From positions 1 through 32,941 of the forward strand of contig JAHJSN010000160.1 in NCBI GenBank assembly GCA_018830445.1: 32,941 nucleotides of DNA, given 5' to 3'. Positions 1 to 8,864 of the stretch are shown one piece after another. A model generated the notes under the pieces. That model saw only the letters and a list, made by a program, of their open reading frames with translations, searched no databases and was not told the DNA's origin. Positions within the stretch are counted from its first letter, which is position 1, and the number at the start of each line of letters is the position of its first letter. The stretch comes from Alphaproteobacteria bacterium. Lineage in GTDB: Bacteria; Pseudomonadota; Alphaproteobacteria; Rhizobiales; Hyphomicrobiaceae. Position numbers and translations under genes: made by a program.

Positions 1-141
1 CATATGGTTCCCTGCCGGGAACCTGAATGTCAGCCCGGAACACTCAGCCCAGAAGACTAGGCAACCTTTTGATTGTGTTCTGGATTCACAAACATTTGAC
101 GACCTCCGCCCGGGAATCAAATGTTTGATCCAGAACACTAG
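1..141 (+). repeat. Interspersed two-hairpin repeat, copy A (left end cut by window)
   Basis: First of four related copies (others near 18516, 24632 and 32726), all in the same orientation. The left module carries GGTTCCC-tgcc-GGGAACC at about 7-24. The right module is a long hairpin: GTGTTCTGGAT and CAAACATTTGA pair with TCAAATGTTTG and ATCCAGAACAC. That is 22 base pairs with one 3-nt bulge around a 17-nt loop, and it ends in CTAG at 138-141. This copy has the best-matched right hairpin. Relative to copies B and C it lacks 2 nt in the tandem GTCAGCCCGGA segment, and it has CTAG instead of CTTG at the module junction. It lies in the gap upstream of ptsN. No coding capacity is evident. It resembles a mosaic REP/BIME-like or MITE-like element. 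Confidence 0.9.
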
Positions 142-264
142 AAGGGATCGAGGCCTGGCTTGGCCCGGTCCGCAACGATCAAGTTTGCGGGGTCTCGCGG
201 CGCGATATCGCCACGCGTCCAGAACGTGCTTCTGCCTGCGGCTGAATTCCGCCGAAAAGTGGCT

Positions 265-276
265 AGAGCATGCTCT
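265..276. repeat. 12-bp perfect palindrome upstream of ptsN
   Basis: AGAGCATGCTCT is a perfect palindrome in the ptsN upstream region, preceded by CCGAAAAGTGG. From memory, TAGAGCATG plus CCGAAAA segments recur in short intergenic repeats of rhizobial genomes, so this may be a decayed fragment of one. It could equally be an operator. Nothing else in the 142-315 stretch is recognisable. Confidence 0.35.
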
Positions 277-315
277 CGCGGAATGGGAAGGCAGCAAACG
301 GTGGGACAGAAAAAC

Positions 316-777
316 ATGGATCTGAGTGACCTGCTTGAGCCAGAAGGCATCCTGCCTTCGCTGAAGGCAAAGAGCAAGAAACAGGCGCTTCAGGAGCTGG
401 CAAGCAAGGCTGCAGAACTTACCGAGCTCGACGCCCGGGATGTTTTCGATACGCTTCTGCAGCGCGAACGGCTGGGCTCGACCGGGCTTGGTCGCGGCAT
501 TGCCATACCGCACGTCAAGTTCAGGAGCCTCGACCGGATTGTCTGCCTGTTCGGCCGCCTGCCCGAACCGATCGAGTTCGAAAGCCATGACAACGCTCCA
601 GTCGATCTCATCTTCCTGCTGCTGGCTCCCGAACATGCCAGCGGGGATCACCTGAAAGCGCTGGCGCGGATTTCGCGGCTGGTTCGCGAACCGGCAACGC
701 TTGAGCGTCTGCGCGCGGCAGAGGATGTCAGCGAACTCCACGCCGTGCTGTCCAATCCTGTTTCCAACGCGGCTTGA
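316..777 (+). CDS. ptsN: PTS IIA-like nitrogen-regulatory protein PtsN
   Basis: 153-aa cytoplasmic EIIA-Ntr, the terminal phospho-acceptor of the nitrogen-related phosphotransferase system. In alphaproteobacteria it influences potassium homeostasis, nitrogen responses and other regulatory traits. The EIIA fructose/mannitol-type domain fills the protein. The phosphorylated histidine is H66 in GIAIPHVK, preceded by the family motif ERLGSTGLGRG. I start at ATG 316 because the family begins close to the MDLSDLL-type sequence and is about 150 aa long. The open frame extends 52 codons further upstream but those residues match nothing in the family. A Shine-Dalgarno is weak (GGTGGGACAG about 6-15 nt upstream). 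In relatives hpf usually precedes ptsN; here repeat copy A occupies that gap. Convergent with uppP. Confidence 0.93.
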   Translation: MDLSDLLEPEGILPSLKAKSKKQALQELASKAAELTELDARDVFDTLLQRERLGSTGLGRGIAIPHVKFRSLDRIVCLFGRLPEPIEFESHDNAPVDLIFLLLAPEHASGDHLKALARISRLVREPATLERLRAAEDVSELHAVLSNPVSNAA

Positions 778-852
778 GTTCCGCAACCGTCGGAAGCTGA
801 TCGCAAATCAGGGCCGAGTCATTTCCCGGCCAGGGCGGATCGGCGTGTCGAG

Positions 853-899
853 GCCTTTGGATTTGGCCGCAATACTTCATGACCAAAGGCTATTGCGGC
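853..899. terminator. Two interlocked inverted repeats between convergent ptsN and uppP
   Basis: GCCTTTGG (853-860) is the exact complement of CCAAAGGC (883-890). GCCGCAATA (866-874) is the exact complement of TATTGCGGC (891-899). The arms interleave (1a-2a-1b-2b), so the 8-bp and 9-bp helices compete or form a pseudoknot-like fold. There is no T-tract, so classical intrinsic termination is not shown. Its position in the shared 3' region of two convergent genes suggests a bidirectional 3'-end or stability element. Confidence 0.5.
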
Positions 900-901
900 G
901 C

Positions 902-1717
902 TCAAGCGCACGCTGAACCGTTGCCAAGTACCATAAGCGCACCGAGCCCGATTCCGCCGACGATGATGCGCCACCAGGCGAACAGCCCGAAGCCGTGGCG
1001 GCTGACGTATTCCAAAAGATAACGGACCACGACGACGGCGGTGATGAACGCCATCACGAATCCGACAGCGATGCTCGTCGCGTCGGAGGTATCAAGCCCG
1101 GACCAGTTCTTGTAGAGGTCGTAGGCGAAGGCGCCGGCCATGGTAGGCATCGCCAGAAAGAAGGAGAACTCGGCTGCCGAACGCTTGTCGGTTCCCAGAA
1201 GGAGAGCGCCGACGATCGTGGCGCCCGAGCGGGAAACGCCGGGCACCATCGCAACGCACTGGCACAGGCCGATCTTGAATGCCAGCGACGGAGGATAGTC
1301 CATGACGTCGGCATAGCGTGGCTCAAGCTTCAGACGGTCGACGACGAGCAGGATAATGCCGCCGACGATCAATGTCGCGCAGATCAAAATCGGGCTTTCG
1401 AACAGCACGGTCTTGATGAACGAGTGGCCCAGAGCGCCGATTACGGCTGCCGGCAGGAAAGCGACAAGTATGCCCATAACGAAGCGCTGCGTGCGGGCAT
1501 CGAAAGGCAAATCGATCAACAGGCGCAGAAGCTTCGCGGAATAGACCGACAGGATCGCCAAAATCGCGCCGAGCTGGATGAGGACTTCAAAAGTTTTTCC
1601 CGGGGAGCAGAAGCCTAGAAAATGGCCCGCCAACAGCACGTGGCCGGTGGAGGAAACCGGGATAAACTCGGTCAGGCCCTCGATGAGGCCAAGCAGAACA
1701 ACTTGCCAGGTTTCCAT
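902..1717 (-). CDS. uppP: Undecaprenyl-diphosphatase UppP (BacA)
   Basis: 271-aa polytopic inner-membrane phosphatase. It dephosphorylates undecaprenyl diphosphate so the lipid carrier can be reused for peptidoglycan and polysaccharide synthesis, and overexpression of family members gives bacitracin resistance. The catalytic motifs are clear: [14 protein letters not shown] (E13, E17, H26) and PGVSRSG (159-165, R163). About eight hydrophobic segments are visible. The frame is open 71 codons further upstream, but ATG 1717 ([17 protein letters not shown]) gives the usual family start and length, with a GGAG about 13 nt upstream. Convergent with ptsN. Confidence 0.95.
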   Translation of the reverse strand: METWQVVLLGLIEGLTEFIPVSSTGHVLLAGHFLGFCSPGKTFEVLIQLGAILAILSVYSAKLLRLLIDLPFDARTQRFVMGILVAFLPAAVIGALGHSFIKTVLFESPILICATLIVGGIILLVVDRLKLEPRYADVMDYPPSLAFKIGLCQCVAMVPGVSRSGATIVGALLLGTDKRSAAEFSFFLAMPTMAGAFAYDLYKNWSGLDTSDATSIAVGFVMAFITAVVVVRYLLEYVSRHGFGLFAWWRIIVGGIGLGALMVLGNGSACA

Positions 1718-2155
1718 GAGTCGACCGGTCTCCAGCTGGTTGCGCGCCTCGTTGATCACGTGGGGCGCAGTTCCGGCAGGTGATTCGCCCCGCCCACACG
1801 GCACCAACCATGACAAGGAGTCTGCGGCAAGCGGGCTGGCGTGAGAGGCCGACAAAGCGGTCCGTGTGCCGCATTCGAGCCACATCGTGCTGGCCCCCGG
1901 CATCTCGACTGGATTCGGGGAGGTCACCAAGCGCGAAGCTGGCGGCCCGGATTATCGCGGCGAATCCTTGTAAACTTGCGCGCCAACAGAGCGCCTTCAC
2001 GCCGGAAGCCATGCGCGAGTGCCGATTGACAGACTTGTGCCGACTTCTTGTGGAACGGCTCCGGCTATTGAGACGAGGCAAGGCACAGGCAAGCCAACGC
2101 GGCGCGACCGCGAGACGCTTGCCGCATAAGAACAGGCGATGCATAGGCTTATTCC
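1718..2155. other. Intergenic region between divergent uppP and GST-like gene
   Basis: 438 bp separating divergent genes, so it should hold both promoters. Open frames overlap it on both strands but none has family-like composition or a good start. A 6-bp inverted repeat, GGGGCG...CGCCCC, lies near 1762-1793. I see no RNA gene or mobile element. Confidence 0.5.
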
Positions 2156-2854
2156 ATGCACAAACTGACCCATTACCGTCTGTGTCCGCATTCGCGCTCG
2201 ATCAGGGTCGTGCTCGGCGAACTCGAACTGAAGGTCGAGGAGGCCGAAGGGCGGCCTTGGGATCCGGGCCGCTCATTCCTCAATCTCAATCCCGCCGGCG
2301 AACTGCCGGTTCTCGAAATCGACGCGGGTCCGATCCTGTGCGGCACATATTCAATCACAGAATACATCGCCGAAGAACTCAAGCGGCATCCAAAAGAGGG
2401 TCCGGCAATCCAGCTGTTTCCAGGCAGCCGCGAGGAGCGGGCGGAAGTCCGCCGGCTGATCGACTGGTTCCACGGCAAGCTGCACCGCGACGTCACGCGC
2501 GAACTCCTTCACGAAAAGGTCTATGCGAGGCTGGAACCCGGCAACAGCGGGCATGCCCCCGATGCCGATATCCTGCGGGCGGTGCGCGCCAATTTGCGTT
2601 ATCATATGGGTTACATCAGCCATCTGGCGCATGGACGCAACTGGCTGGCCGGGGAAGATCCGTCGTTCGCCGATATCGCAGCGGCCGCGCATCTGTCCAC
2701 GATCGACTATTTCGATGAAGTCCCCTGGGACGACTTTCCCCAGACCAAGGATTGGTATGTGCGCATCAAGTCCCGTCCGTCGTTTCGACCGCTGCTCGCC
2801 GACCGCGTGCCGGGCACACCGCCGCCGCGCCACTACATCGACCTTGATTTCTGA
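2156..2854 (+). CDS. Glutathione S-transferase family protein
   Basis: 232-aa cytosolic GST-fold protein. Residues 1-78 form the thioredoxin-like domain, with LCPHSRSIRVVL at the first helix (CPHS in place of a catalytic Tyr/Ser start), the cis-Pro segment GELPVLEID and TYSITEYIAEEL for the gamma-Glu contact. The C-terminal helical domain carries the N-capping-box region DPSFADIAAAAHLSTIDYFDEV (about 176-197). Substrate cannot be told from sequence. In related genomes this gene typically sits between uppP and queG, as here. The next gene starts about 57 nt downstream, so the two may share a transcript. Start at ATG 2156; no strong Shine-Dalgarno is seen. Confidence 0.88.
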   Translation: MHKLTHYRLCPHSRSIRVVLGELELKVEEAEGRPWDPGRSFLNLNPAGELPVLEIDAGPILCGTYSITEYIAEELKRHPKEGPAIQLFPGSREERAEVRRLIDWFHGKLHRDVTRELLHEKVYARLEPGNSGHAPDADILRAVRANLRYHMGYISHLAHGRNWLAGEDPSFADIAAAAHLSTIDYFDEVPWDDFPQTKDWYVRIKSRPSFRPLLADRVPGTPPPRHYIDLDF

Positions 2855-2911
2855 TTCGCGAGGGCTTGAAGCCGCGGTGTTTCGTTGGTGCTTCCGCCCG
2901 GGAGCGGCGCG

Positions 2912-4030
2912 GTGAGTTCGGGATTGCGCAAAGAACTCGAACTGCGAGCGGCGGAGCTCGGCTTCGACACGTTCGGGATCGCTCCGGTCGCCGCAATCGG
3001 CGGTGCCGGCCTGCGGCTCGGCGAATTCCTGAAGGACGGCCGGCACGGCGATATGGGCTGGATGGCCGACACGGCGGAGCGGCGCGCGGACCCTACGAGA
3101 TTGATGGAAAATGCGCGTCACGTCGTCATGCTCGGGCTCAGTTACGCGCCTGCCCGCGACCCGCTCGAGGCATTGAATTCGGCATCGAATGCAGCGATCT
3201 CGGTCTATGCGAAGGGGCGCGACTATCACGACCTCATCAAGGGGCGATTGAAAGAACTCGCAGGGCTCATCGCGCGCCGGGCGAATGCGGACGTGAAGGT
3301 GTTCGTCGACACCGCGCCGCTCATGGAAAAGCCTCTGGCAGCGGGCGCCGGTCTGGGCTGGCAAGGCAAGCACACCAACCTCGTCTCGCGGGTGCATGGA
3401 TCGTGGCTGTTCCTGGGAGCGATCCTTACCGATGCGGAGCTGCCCGCCGATATGCCGGAAGACGACCTCTGCGGCAGCTGCCGACGCTGCCTCGACGTCT
3501 GCCCGACGAAAGCGTTTCCCGCGCCCTATCAACTCGACGCGCGCCGCTGCATCTCGTATCTCACCATCGAGCACCAAGGGCACATCCCGGCCGAATTTCG
3601 AAAGGCGATCGGCAACCGGGTGTTCGGCTGCGACGATTGCCTGGCCGTCTGCCCGTGGAACAAATTCGCCGAAACGGCGCGTGAAACGAAGCTGCATGCG
3701 CAGGCGGAAACCGATAATCCGCCGCTCGAAGACCTGCTCGGGCTCGACGATGCGGCGTTCCGGATGCGCTTTGCGGGGACGCCGGTCAAGCGCAACGGGC
3801 GTGCGCGGTTCCTGAGAAACTGCCTGATCGCGGCGGGCAACTCGGCGGACAGCTCACTTATCGGGTGCGTTCGCCGGCTGATCGATGACGATTCCGAGCT
3901 GGTACGGGCGATGGCTGTGTGGGCGCTCGATCAGCTTGCGGACAGGCAGCAATTCGTTTCGGTCCGCGAAGTGGAATTGGCGAAAGAAACCGACGCCGGC
4001 GTCATCGCCGAATGGCAGCGCTGCCGATAA
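2912..4030 (+). CDS. queG: Epoxyqueuosine reductase QueG
   Basis: 372-aa cobalamin-dependent iron-sulfur enzyme performing the last step of queuosine synthesis (epoxyqueuosine to queuosine at tRNA position 34). With the GTG 2912 start the catalytic Asp is D133 in VFVDTAP. The first ferredoxin-type cluster motif is C187-x2-C190-x2-C193-x3-C197P, followed by C213, and the second is C240-x2-C243-x3-C247P. The C-terminal part (RRLIDDDSELVRAMAVWALDQL) is the HEAT-like repeat segment of bacterial QueG. The frame also opens at TTG 2885 and GTG 2888. I prefer GTG 2912 because GGGAGC lies 6-8 nt upstream and the protein then begins like the family. It is followed after 15 nt by the SDR gene. Confidence 0.93.
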   Translation: MSSGLRKELELRAAELGFDTFGIAPVAAIGGAGLRLGEFLKDGRHGDMGWMADTAERRADPTRLMENARHVVMLGLSYAPARDPLEALNSASNAAISVYAKGRDYHDLIKGRLKELAGLIARRANADVKVFVDTAPLMEKPLAAGAGLGWQGKHTNLVSRVHGSWLFLGAILTDAELPADMPEDDLCGSCRRCLDVCPTKAFPAPYQLDARRCISYLTIEHQGHIPAEFRKAIGNRVFGCDDCLAVCPWNKFAETARETKLHAQAETDNPPLEDLLGLDDAAFRMRFAGTPVKRNGRARFLRNCLIAAGNSADSSLIGCVRRLIDDDSELVRAMAVWALDQLADRQQFVSVREVELAKETDAGVIAEWQRCR

Positions 4031-4045
4031 TCAAGGAGTTCAAAG

Positions 4046-4927
4046 GTGAAGCATCTCGTCTGTTTCGGATTCGGTTTCAGCGCCAGGGCGCTTGCTCCGC
4101 GCCTCCAGGCCAAAGGATGGCGGGTGACAGGTACTTCGCGCAGCGCGGAGGGCGCCGAAAAAATAGTCGCAATGGGTTTCGAAGCAGCAGTGTTCGATGG
4201 CTCATCACCGAGTGCGGACGTTCGCCGCGCCTTACAGACTGCGACACACATCGTCATCTCGGTGCCGCCGGGAGAATCCGGCGACCCGGTTCTCATTCAT
4301 CACAAGCCGGACATCGCCGGAGCGCCTGAGCTGCAGTGGATCGGGTATCTGTCGACGATCGGGGTGTACGGCGACCATGACGGCGCCTGGGTCGACGAGA
4401 CGACGCAACCGGTTCCGGTTTCGCCGCGCTCGGGCCGGAGACTCGAAGCGGAGGGGGCGTGGCTCCACATCGGCGGTGCACGCGCAGAGGGCCTGCCGCG
4501 GGTACAGGTGTTCCGGCTGTCGGGCATTTACGGGCCGGGGCGCAGCGCCATCAATCAGATTCTCAAAGGCAAGGCGCGCAGCATCGTCAAGCCGGGGCAG
4601 TTGTTCAATCGTATACACGTCGAGGACGTGGCCGGAGCTGTCGAAGCGGCAATCGAACGTGGCGGCAACCACCTGGTCTACAACGTCACCGATGACGAGC
4701 CGGCTCCGCCGCAGGACGTCACGGCCTACGCCGCGCAGCTGCTCGGCCGGCCGGCGCCGCCGGAGGTTGCCTACGAGGATGCCGAGCTCTCGGAGATGGC
4801 GAAAAGCTTCTACGGCGAAGTCAAGCGGGTTCGCAACGAGCGGTTGAAAACGGATCTGCAATTCGAATTCCGCTATCCAACGTACCGGGAAGGGTTGCAG
4901 GCCATTGCGCAGCGTACAGCCGAGTGA
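4046..4927 (+). CDS. NAD(P)-dependent epimerase/dehydratase-like (extended SDR) protein
   Basis: 293-aa Rossmann-fold protein. The nucleotide-binding glycine motif is near the N-terminus (LVCFGFGFSARALAPRL). A YLSTIGVYGDHDGAWVDE segment matches the active-site region of extended SDRs, and VFRLSGIYGPGRSAINQI follows as in sugar-nucleotide epimerase-like proteins. The Tyr-x3-Lys catalytic pair is not evident in the usual place, so it may be an atypical SDR without ordinary dehydrogenase activity. The GTG start is well supported by AAGGAG 7 nt upstream. It begins 15 nt after queG, so the two are likely co-transcribed. Substrate unknown. Confidence 0.8.
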   Translation: MKHLVCFGFGFSARALAPRLQAKGWRVTGTSRSAEGAEKIVAMGFEAAVFDGSSPSADVRRALQTATHIVISVPPGESGDPVLIHHKPDIAGAPELQWIGYLSTIGVYGDHDGAWVDETTQPVPVSPRSGRRLEAEGAWLHIGGARAEGLPRVQVFRLSGIYGPGRSAINQILKGKARSIVKPGQLFNRIHVEDVAGAVEAAIERGGNHLVYNVTDDEPAPPQDVTAYAAQLLGRPAPPEVAYEDAELSEMAKSFYGEVKRVRNERLKTDLQFEFRYPTYREGLQAIAQRTAE

Positions 4928-5034
4928 ACGCCGTCCGGCGGGGAATTCAGCGGCTGTTCAACTGGTTTGCGCGAAGATGCCCGAATCTTGTTGTTGATGC
5001 TGCGAGGAACGCAGCAGCGGGAGTGCGATTTTTC

Positions 5035-6150
5035 ATGTTGTTATCGATTTCGAAGAAGTCGGGTAGGTGGTGGATTGGCGCCGCGATTGTGGCGATTTGC
5101 ATCCATTCGCCGGCGCCTGCCGATGCCCAGAACGCCGCTGAAGCGATCGCCGGGAAATTTGCCGCCGACGAAACGCCAAGCCAGCCGATCGACGACAAGG
5201 ACCAGCAGTGGCTGCATGAAGAAGCCCGCCGCGCCGTTGAGCGTGCGCTGGCGAAGGATGGCGAGAATAATCGTCCGGCACCGCCTGCGGTGGATGAAAA
5301 AAGCATCGACGCACCTCGTTCGCCAAGCGAATTGGCAGCCGAGAGAAGCGAACCCGCGGCGAAAGTCGAACCTTCCGCAAGTGAGGAGTCCGCTGGCAGA
5401 GAGGAACGTGCCGAAAGTCAGAAGCCCGCGCCGAGAGAGGAGCGTGACGCTCCAGCCGTTTCCGGTGACGAAAACGCCGAGGTCCCGGTTGAGGACGGCA
5501 ACATGCTGGAGGCAGAGAGCCGGGAACTTGCCGACAAACTTCGCGAGGTGCGCCGCAAGCGCGAGGCCGACGGCGCCGGGGCATCTGCGCCTGGCGATGC
5601 CAATCACGGGCCACAACCAACGTTGATCGAGCGAACCGTTTCGGGGCTGGCGACGAAGGCGGCCGGGTACATTTCGCCACTCGTCGAAAAGCGGGTGAGC
5701 ATCCTGATCGAGATGGACGTCGGCAAGAGGGGCGTGCGCAATTGGAGCAAGACCGCCGATCCGATGCTGTGCATCCACCAAAGCTGCTATCTGAGCCGTG
5801 GACCGAATGAGGCTGCCGAGAAATTGACGCGCAGCGTCGCCTTCGGCCCAGGCGTTGCGCTCGGCAAGCGGGGCCAGGCTTGCCGGTCGAGTCCCAAATG
5901 CATTTTCCGCGATATCGATCTGGAGACCGTTGAAGCCAAGTTGCAGCCGGTCGATCTCAGATTCCTGCGTCATGACCGCCGCGAGGCTAAGGCCATCAGG
6001 GCCGATGCGACCTGCGCCATCTTCGAGGGGCATCTGTCATGCGCCGCGCCGGTTTCAGGCGAAGGCTGGCGTGCGTGGATCGTGCCTGAAAGCGTTGCCG
6101 AAGAGGCCGGTATCAGCGGGCTGGAAGCGGCACTGAAGAAGGGGCTGTAG
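5035..6150 (+). CDS. Exported protein of unknown function with charged low-complexity region and Cys-rich C-terminal domain
   Basis: 371 aa from ATG 5035, which gives a classic signal peptide: KKSGRWW, then WIGAAIVAICIHSPAPADA, cut before QNAAEA. The frame is open from GTG 4924, which overlaps the stop of the SDR gene (GTGA), but that start would bury the signal. Residues of about 40-210 are Glu/Ala/Arg/Pro-rich and probably disordered or coiled. The last 150 residues form a compact domain with six cysteines (LCIHQSC, QACRSSPKC, DATC...LSC) that could form three disulfides in the periplasm. The Cys spacing recalls invasion-associated-locus-B-like secreted proteins, but I cannot confirm the family. 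Convergent with nasA. Confidence 0.7.
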   Translation: MLLSISKKSGRWWIGAAIVAICIHSPAPADAQNAAEAIAGKFAADETPSQPIDDKDQQWLHEEARRAVERALAKDGENNRPAPPAVDEKSIDAPRSPSELAAERSEPAAKVEPSASEESAGREERAESQKPAPREERDAPAVSGDENAEVPVEDGNMLEAESRELADKLREVRRKREADGAGASAPGDANHGPQPTLIERTVSGLATKAAGYISPLVEKRVSILIEMDVGKRGVRNWSKTADPMLCIHQSCYLSRGPNEAAEKLTRSVAFGPGVALGKRGQACRSSPKCIFRDIDLETVEAKLQPVDLRFLRHDRREAKAIRADATCAIFEGHLSCAAPVSGEGWRAWIVPESVAEEAGISGLEAALKKGL

Positions 6151-6169
6151 TCACGTTTTGAGGGTGACT
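6149..6169. terminator. Short inverted repeat between convergent genes
   Basis: AGTCAC (6149-6154) and GTGACT (6164-6169) form a 6-bp stem just after the exported-protein stop codon and 20 nt before the nasA stop. There is a small T run inside the loop but none after the stem. It is a possible weak bidirectional terminator. Confidence 0.3.
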
Positions 6170-6188
6170 GCGCCTTGAGCGCGCGACC

Positions 6189-8864
6189 TCAGCTTGCTTG
6201 CGAGATGCGGCTCAATTCGATCATCCCGGCTATTTCCGACCGGCATGAACCGCAATTGGTGCCCGCCTTGACACACGCTCCGACGGCATCTGCCGTTTCA
6301 CATCCATGTTTGAGGATCGCTTCGGCGATCTCTTTTGCGCCAACTTCATAACACGCACAAACGATCCGGCCTTTATCGGGGACATCGGCGCCCGGACGCC
6401 CGGCCAGGAGGCGCAGCCGATCACCGGAGTCGATCGATTGGCCGAGTTGATCGGCCACCCACGATCGGGAAACCGACAGCGGCGCGGTGCCGACGAAGAG
6501 AGCGCCAACGAGGCGGCCTTCGCGCAAAAGCGCAAATCTGAAGGCGCCGGAGCGGACATCCCGGTATGTGAGCGTTTCTTCCGCGCGCTGTCGTGTCACT
6601 CCCAACAACATGGAGGCAAAGTCATCCCAATCGGCGGGCGTCTCGATTCCGGCCAGCTCAAAACGTTGCCCGATCTTGGCTGGCGCCTTGGCGTAGTAGG
6701 ACGCGCCAGGCGGTACGACGGGGGAGTGAAGGCAGAGCGCAAATGCGTACCATGATGCGCGGAACGGCCGGACCGCGACGGGGGTGAATTTGGATTCGGG
6801 TTGCCCGGAAACGGGATCGGTGTTGGAAGCGATGAGAGCATCGATACGGGCTTGGCCGGTGTATTGGTCGGTCCAGTGAATTGGAGCGAATACGCTTCCC
6901 CGGCGCTGGTCGGGGGAGATCGAGACGCGCAAAAGCGCCTTGCCGTGTCGGCTCTCGACCTCGCACAGCGATGCCGGCGCCAGTCCCAGTGTGTTCGCGT
7001 CGTCGGGATGAATTTCGAGGAACGGTTCGCTCATGTGCGACATCAAGCGCGCAGATTTTCCGGTGCGCGTCATGGTGTGCCACTGGTCGCGGATACGGCC
7101 GGTGTTGAGGATCAACGGGTAGGTGGCGGAAACGCTGCTCGCGGGGGCGCGAAAGGGCGTCTCGACGAAGCGGGCGCGCCTGTCGCTGGTGTAGAAACCG
7201 CCTTCGGCGAAGAAGCGGGAGTCGGTCGGCGCTGAGTCGTGGCCTGCCGGCCACTGGATGGGTTCAAGCTTGCGATAGCCCTCGCCTGTGATGTCGGCCA
7301 GACCGGAAAGATCGAGGTCCCTGCTGCCGTCGTTGCCGGCACCTGTCAGCGCGGCATACTCGATGAATATTTCATGCGGACTTTCGTAGGCGAACGCATC
7401 CGCGTAGCCGAGCCGCTTTGCGACTTCGCAGATCTGCCACCAGTCCGGTTTCGCTTCGCCCGGGCGTTCGATGAAGGCGCGCTGGCGAGATATGCGCCGC
7501 TCGGAATTCGTCACCGTGCCGTCCTTCTCGCCCCACGCCGCAGCTGGGAGAAGCACATCGGCCAATGCCGTGGTGTCGGTATCTCGGGTGACGTCGGAGA
7601 CGACCACGAAGGGACAGGATTGGATGGCTTTTCGCACGCGGTCGGCTTCGGGCAGGCTGTCGACCGGATTGGTTGCCATGATCCACAGAGCCTTGATCCG
7701 CCCGCTGGCGACGGCGTCGAAGAGATCGACGGCTTTCAATCCCGCTGCTTTTGCGATGCGCGGTGCCCCCCAGAACTCCTGCACGATGCGGCGGTGTTCG
7801 GCATTGCCGAGTTCCATGTGCGCTGCAAGCATGTTGGCGAGGCCGCCGACTTCGCGCCCGCCCATCGCGTTCGGCTGGCCGGTCACCGAGAATGGGCCCA
7901 TGCCGGGGCGGCCGATGCGGCCGGTCAACAGATGACAATTGATGATGGCGTTGACTTTGTCGGTACCCGCGCTCGACTGATTGACGCCCTGGCTGTAGAC
8001 GGTGACCGATTTCTCCGTGGCGGCAAAGAGTTCGTAGAAGGCAAGAATATCTGCCCGTCGCAGGCCGCAGATAGAAGCGGTTTCTTCAAGCGACAGGTCG
8101 GCGGACGACTTCAACGCCGCGCCGAGGCCACTCGTAAAGCGTTCGACGTAATCCTGATTCACCGCGCCGGCGGAAGCCAAGTACGCGAGAAGTCCGTTGA
8201 ACAATGCGACGTCGGCGCCAGGGGCGATCGGCAGATGGAGATCCGCGATTTCGCAGGTCGCCGTCGCGCGCGGATCTATCACGACGACCTTGGTGCCGCG
8301 CGCTTTTCTAGCTGCAACGAGGCGCTGATAGAGAACCGGGTGGCACCATGCAAGGTTCGATCCGACCAGGATGACGAGGTCGGCAAGCTCCAGGTCTTGA
8401 TAGGTTCCAGGCACCGTATCGGAGCCGAACGCGCGCTTGTGGCCGGCAACCGAGGATGCCATGCACAGGCGTGAGTTGGTGTCGATGTTGGCGGTGCCGA
8501 TGAAGCCCTTCATCAGCTTGTTGGCAACGTAGTAGTCCTCGCTCAGGATCTGCCCAGAGACGTAAAGAGCTACGCTGTCGGGGGCATGGCGCTCGATAGT
8601 GCTGCGGAACGACATGGCGACCTTGTCGAGCGCCGTCTCCCAGGATACGGACTGACCGCCGATCGAAGGCGTCAGCAAGCGATCGTCGAGGGACATCGTT
8701 TCGCCAAGCGCCGCCCCCTTGGAGCAAAGACGCCCGAAATTGGCCGGATGATCCGGGTCGCCCTTGATCTCAACGTGTCCGCCGGCGTCCGGGCGGGCGA
8801 GAACGCCGCATCCGACACCGCAATAGGGACATACCGTCCTGGTCCAGCCACCGTCCGACATCAT
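6189..8864 (-). CDS. nasA: Assimilatory nitrate reductase catalytic subunit NasA (molybdopterin, with C-terminal BFD domain)
   Basis: 891-aa cytoplasmic Mo-bis-MGD oxidoreductase reducing nitrate to nitrite. The N-terminal [4Fe-4S] motif is C12-x2-C15-x3-C19...C47, followed by KGAALGE. The molybdopterin and dinucleotide-binding domains follow. The C-terminal 60 residues are a BFD-like [2Fe-2S] domain with C836-x-C838 and C871-x2-C874, an architecture typical of NasA (called NasC in Paracoccus). Its ATG 8864 overlaps the nirD stop (ATGA), so translation is probably coupled; a second in-frame ATG follows immediately. It is the last gene of the nitrate operon. No siroheme synthase gene (cysG/cobA) follows, so siroheme must come from elsewhere. 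Confidence 0.95.
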   Translation of the reverse strand: MMSDGGWTRTVCPYCGVGCGVLARPDAGGHVEIKGDPDHPANFGRLCSKGAALGETMSLDDRLLTPSIGGQSVSWETALDKVAMSFRSTIERHAPDSVALYVSGQILSEDYYVANKLMKGFIGTANIDTNSRLCMASSVAGHKRAFGSDTVPGTYQDLELADLVILVGSNLAWCHPVLYQRLVAARKARGTKVVVIDPRATATCEIADLHLPIAPGADVALFNGLLAYLASAGAVNQDYVERFTSGLGAALKSSADLSLEETASICGLRRADILAFYELFAATEKSVTVYSQGVNQSSAGTDKVNAIINCHLLTGRIGRPGMGPFSVTGQPNAMGGREVGGLANMLAAHMELGNAEHRRIVQEFWGAPRIAKAAGLKAVDLFDAVASGRIKALWIMATNPVDSLPEADRVRKAIQSCPFVVVSDVTRDTDTTALADVLLPAAAWGEKDGTVTNSERRISRQRAFIERPGEAKPDWWQICEVAKRLGYADAFAYESPHEIFIEYAALTGAGNDGSRDLDLSGLADITGEGYRKLEPIQWPAGHDSAPTDSRFFAEGGFYTSDRRARFVETPFRAPASSVSATYPLILNTGRIRDQWHTMTRTGKSARLMSHMSEPFLEIHPDDANTLGLAPASLCEVESRHGKALLRVSISPDQRRGSVFAPIHWTDQYTGQARIDALIASNTDPVSGQPESKFTPVAVRPFRASWYAFALCLHSPVVPPGASYYAKAPAKIGQRFELAGIETPADWDDFASMLLGVTRQRAEETLTYRDVRSGAFRFALLREGRLVGALFVGTAPLSVSRSWVADQLGQSIDSGDRLRLLAGRPGADVPDKGRIVCACYEVGAKEIAEAILKHGCETADAVGACVKAGTNCGSCRSEIAGMIELSRISQAS

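Noticed and set aside
853-899. Ordinary intrinsic terminator
   Set aside because: Stems are strong but no T-tract follows on either strand, so I report it as an interlocked inverted repeat with uncertain function.
1780-2718. 312-codon + strand frame through the uppP-GST gap
   Set aside because: Arg/Ser-rich shadow composition and overlap with the well-supported GST-like gene in another frame.
7239-8474. 411-codon + strand open frame across nasA
   Set aside because: Shadow of nasA; no family-like segments.
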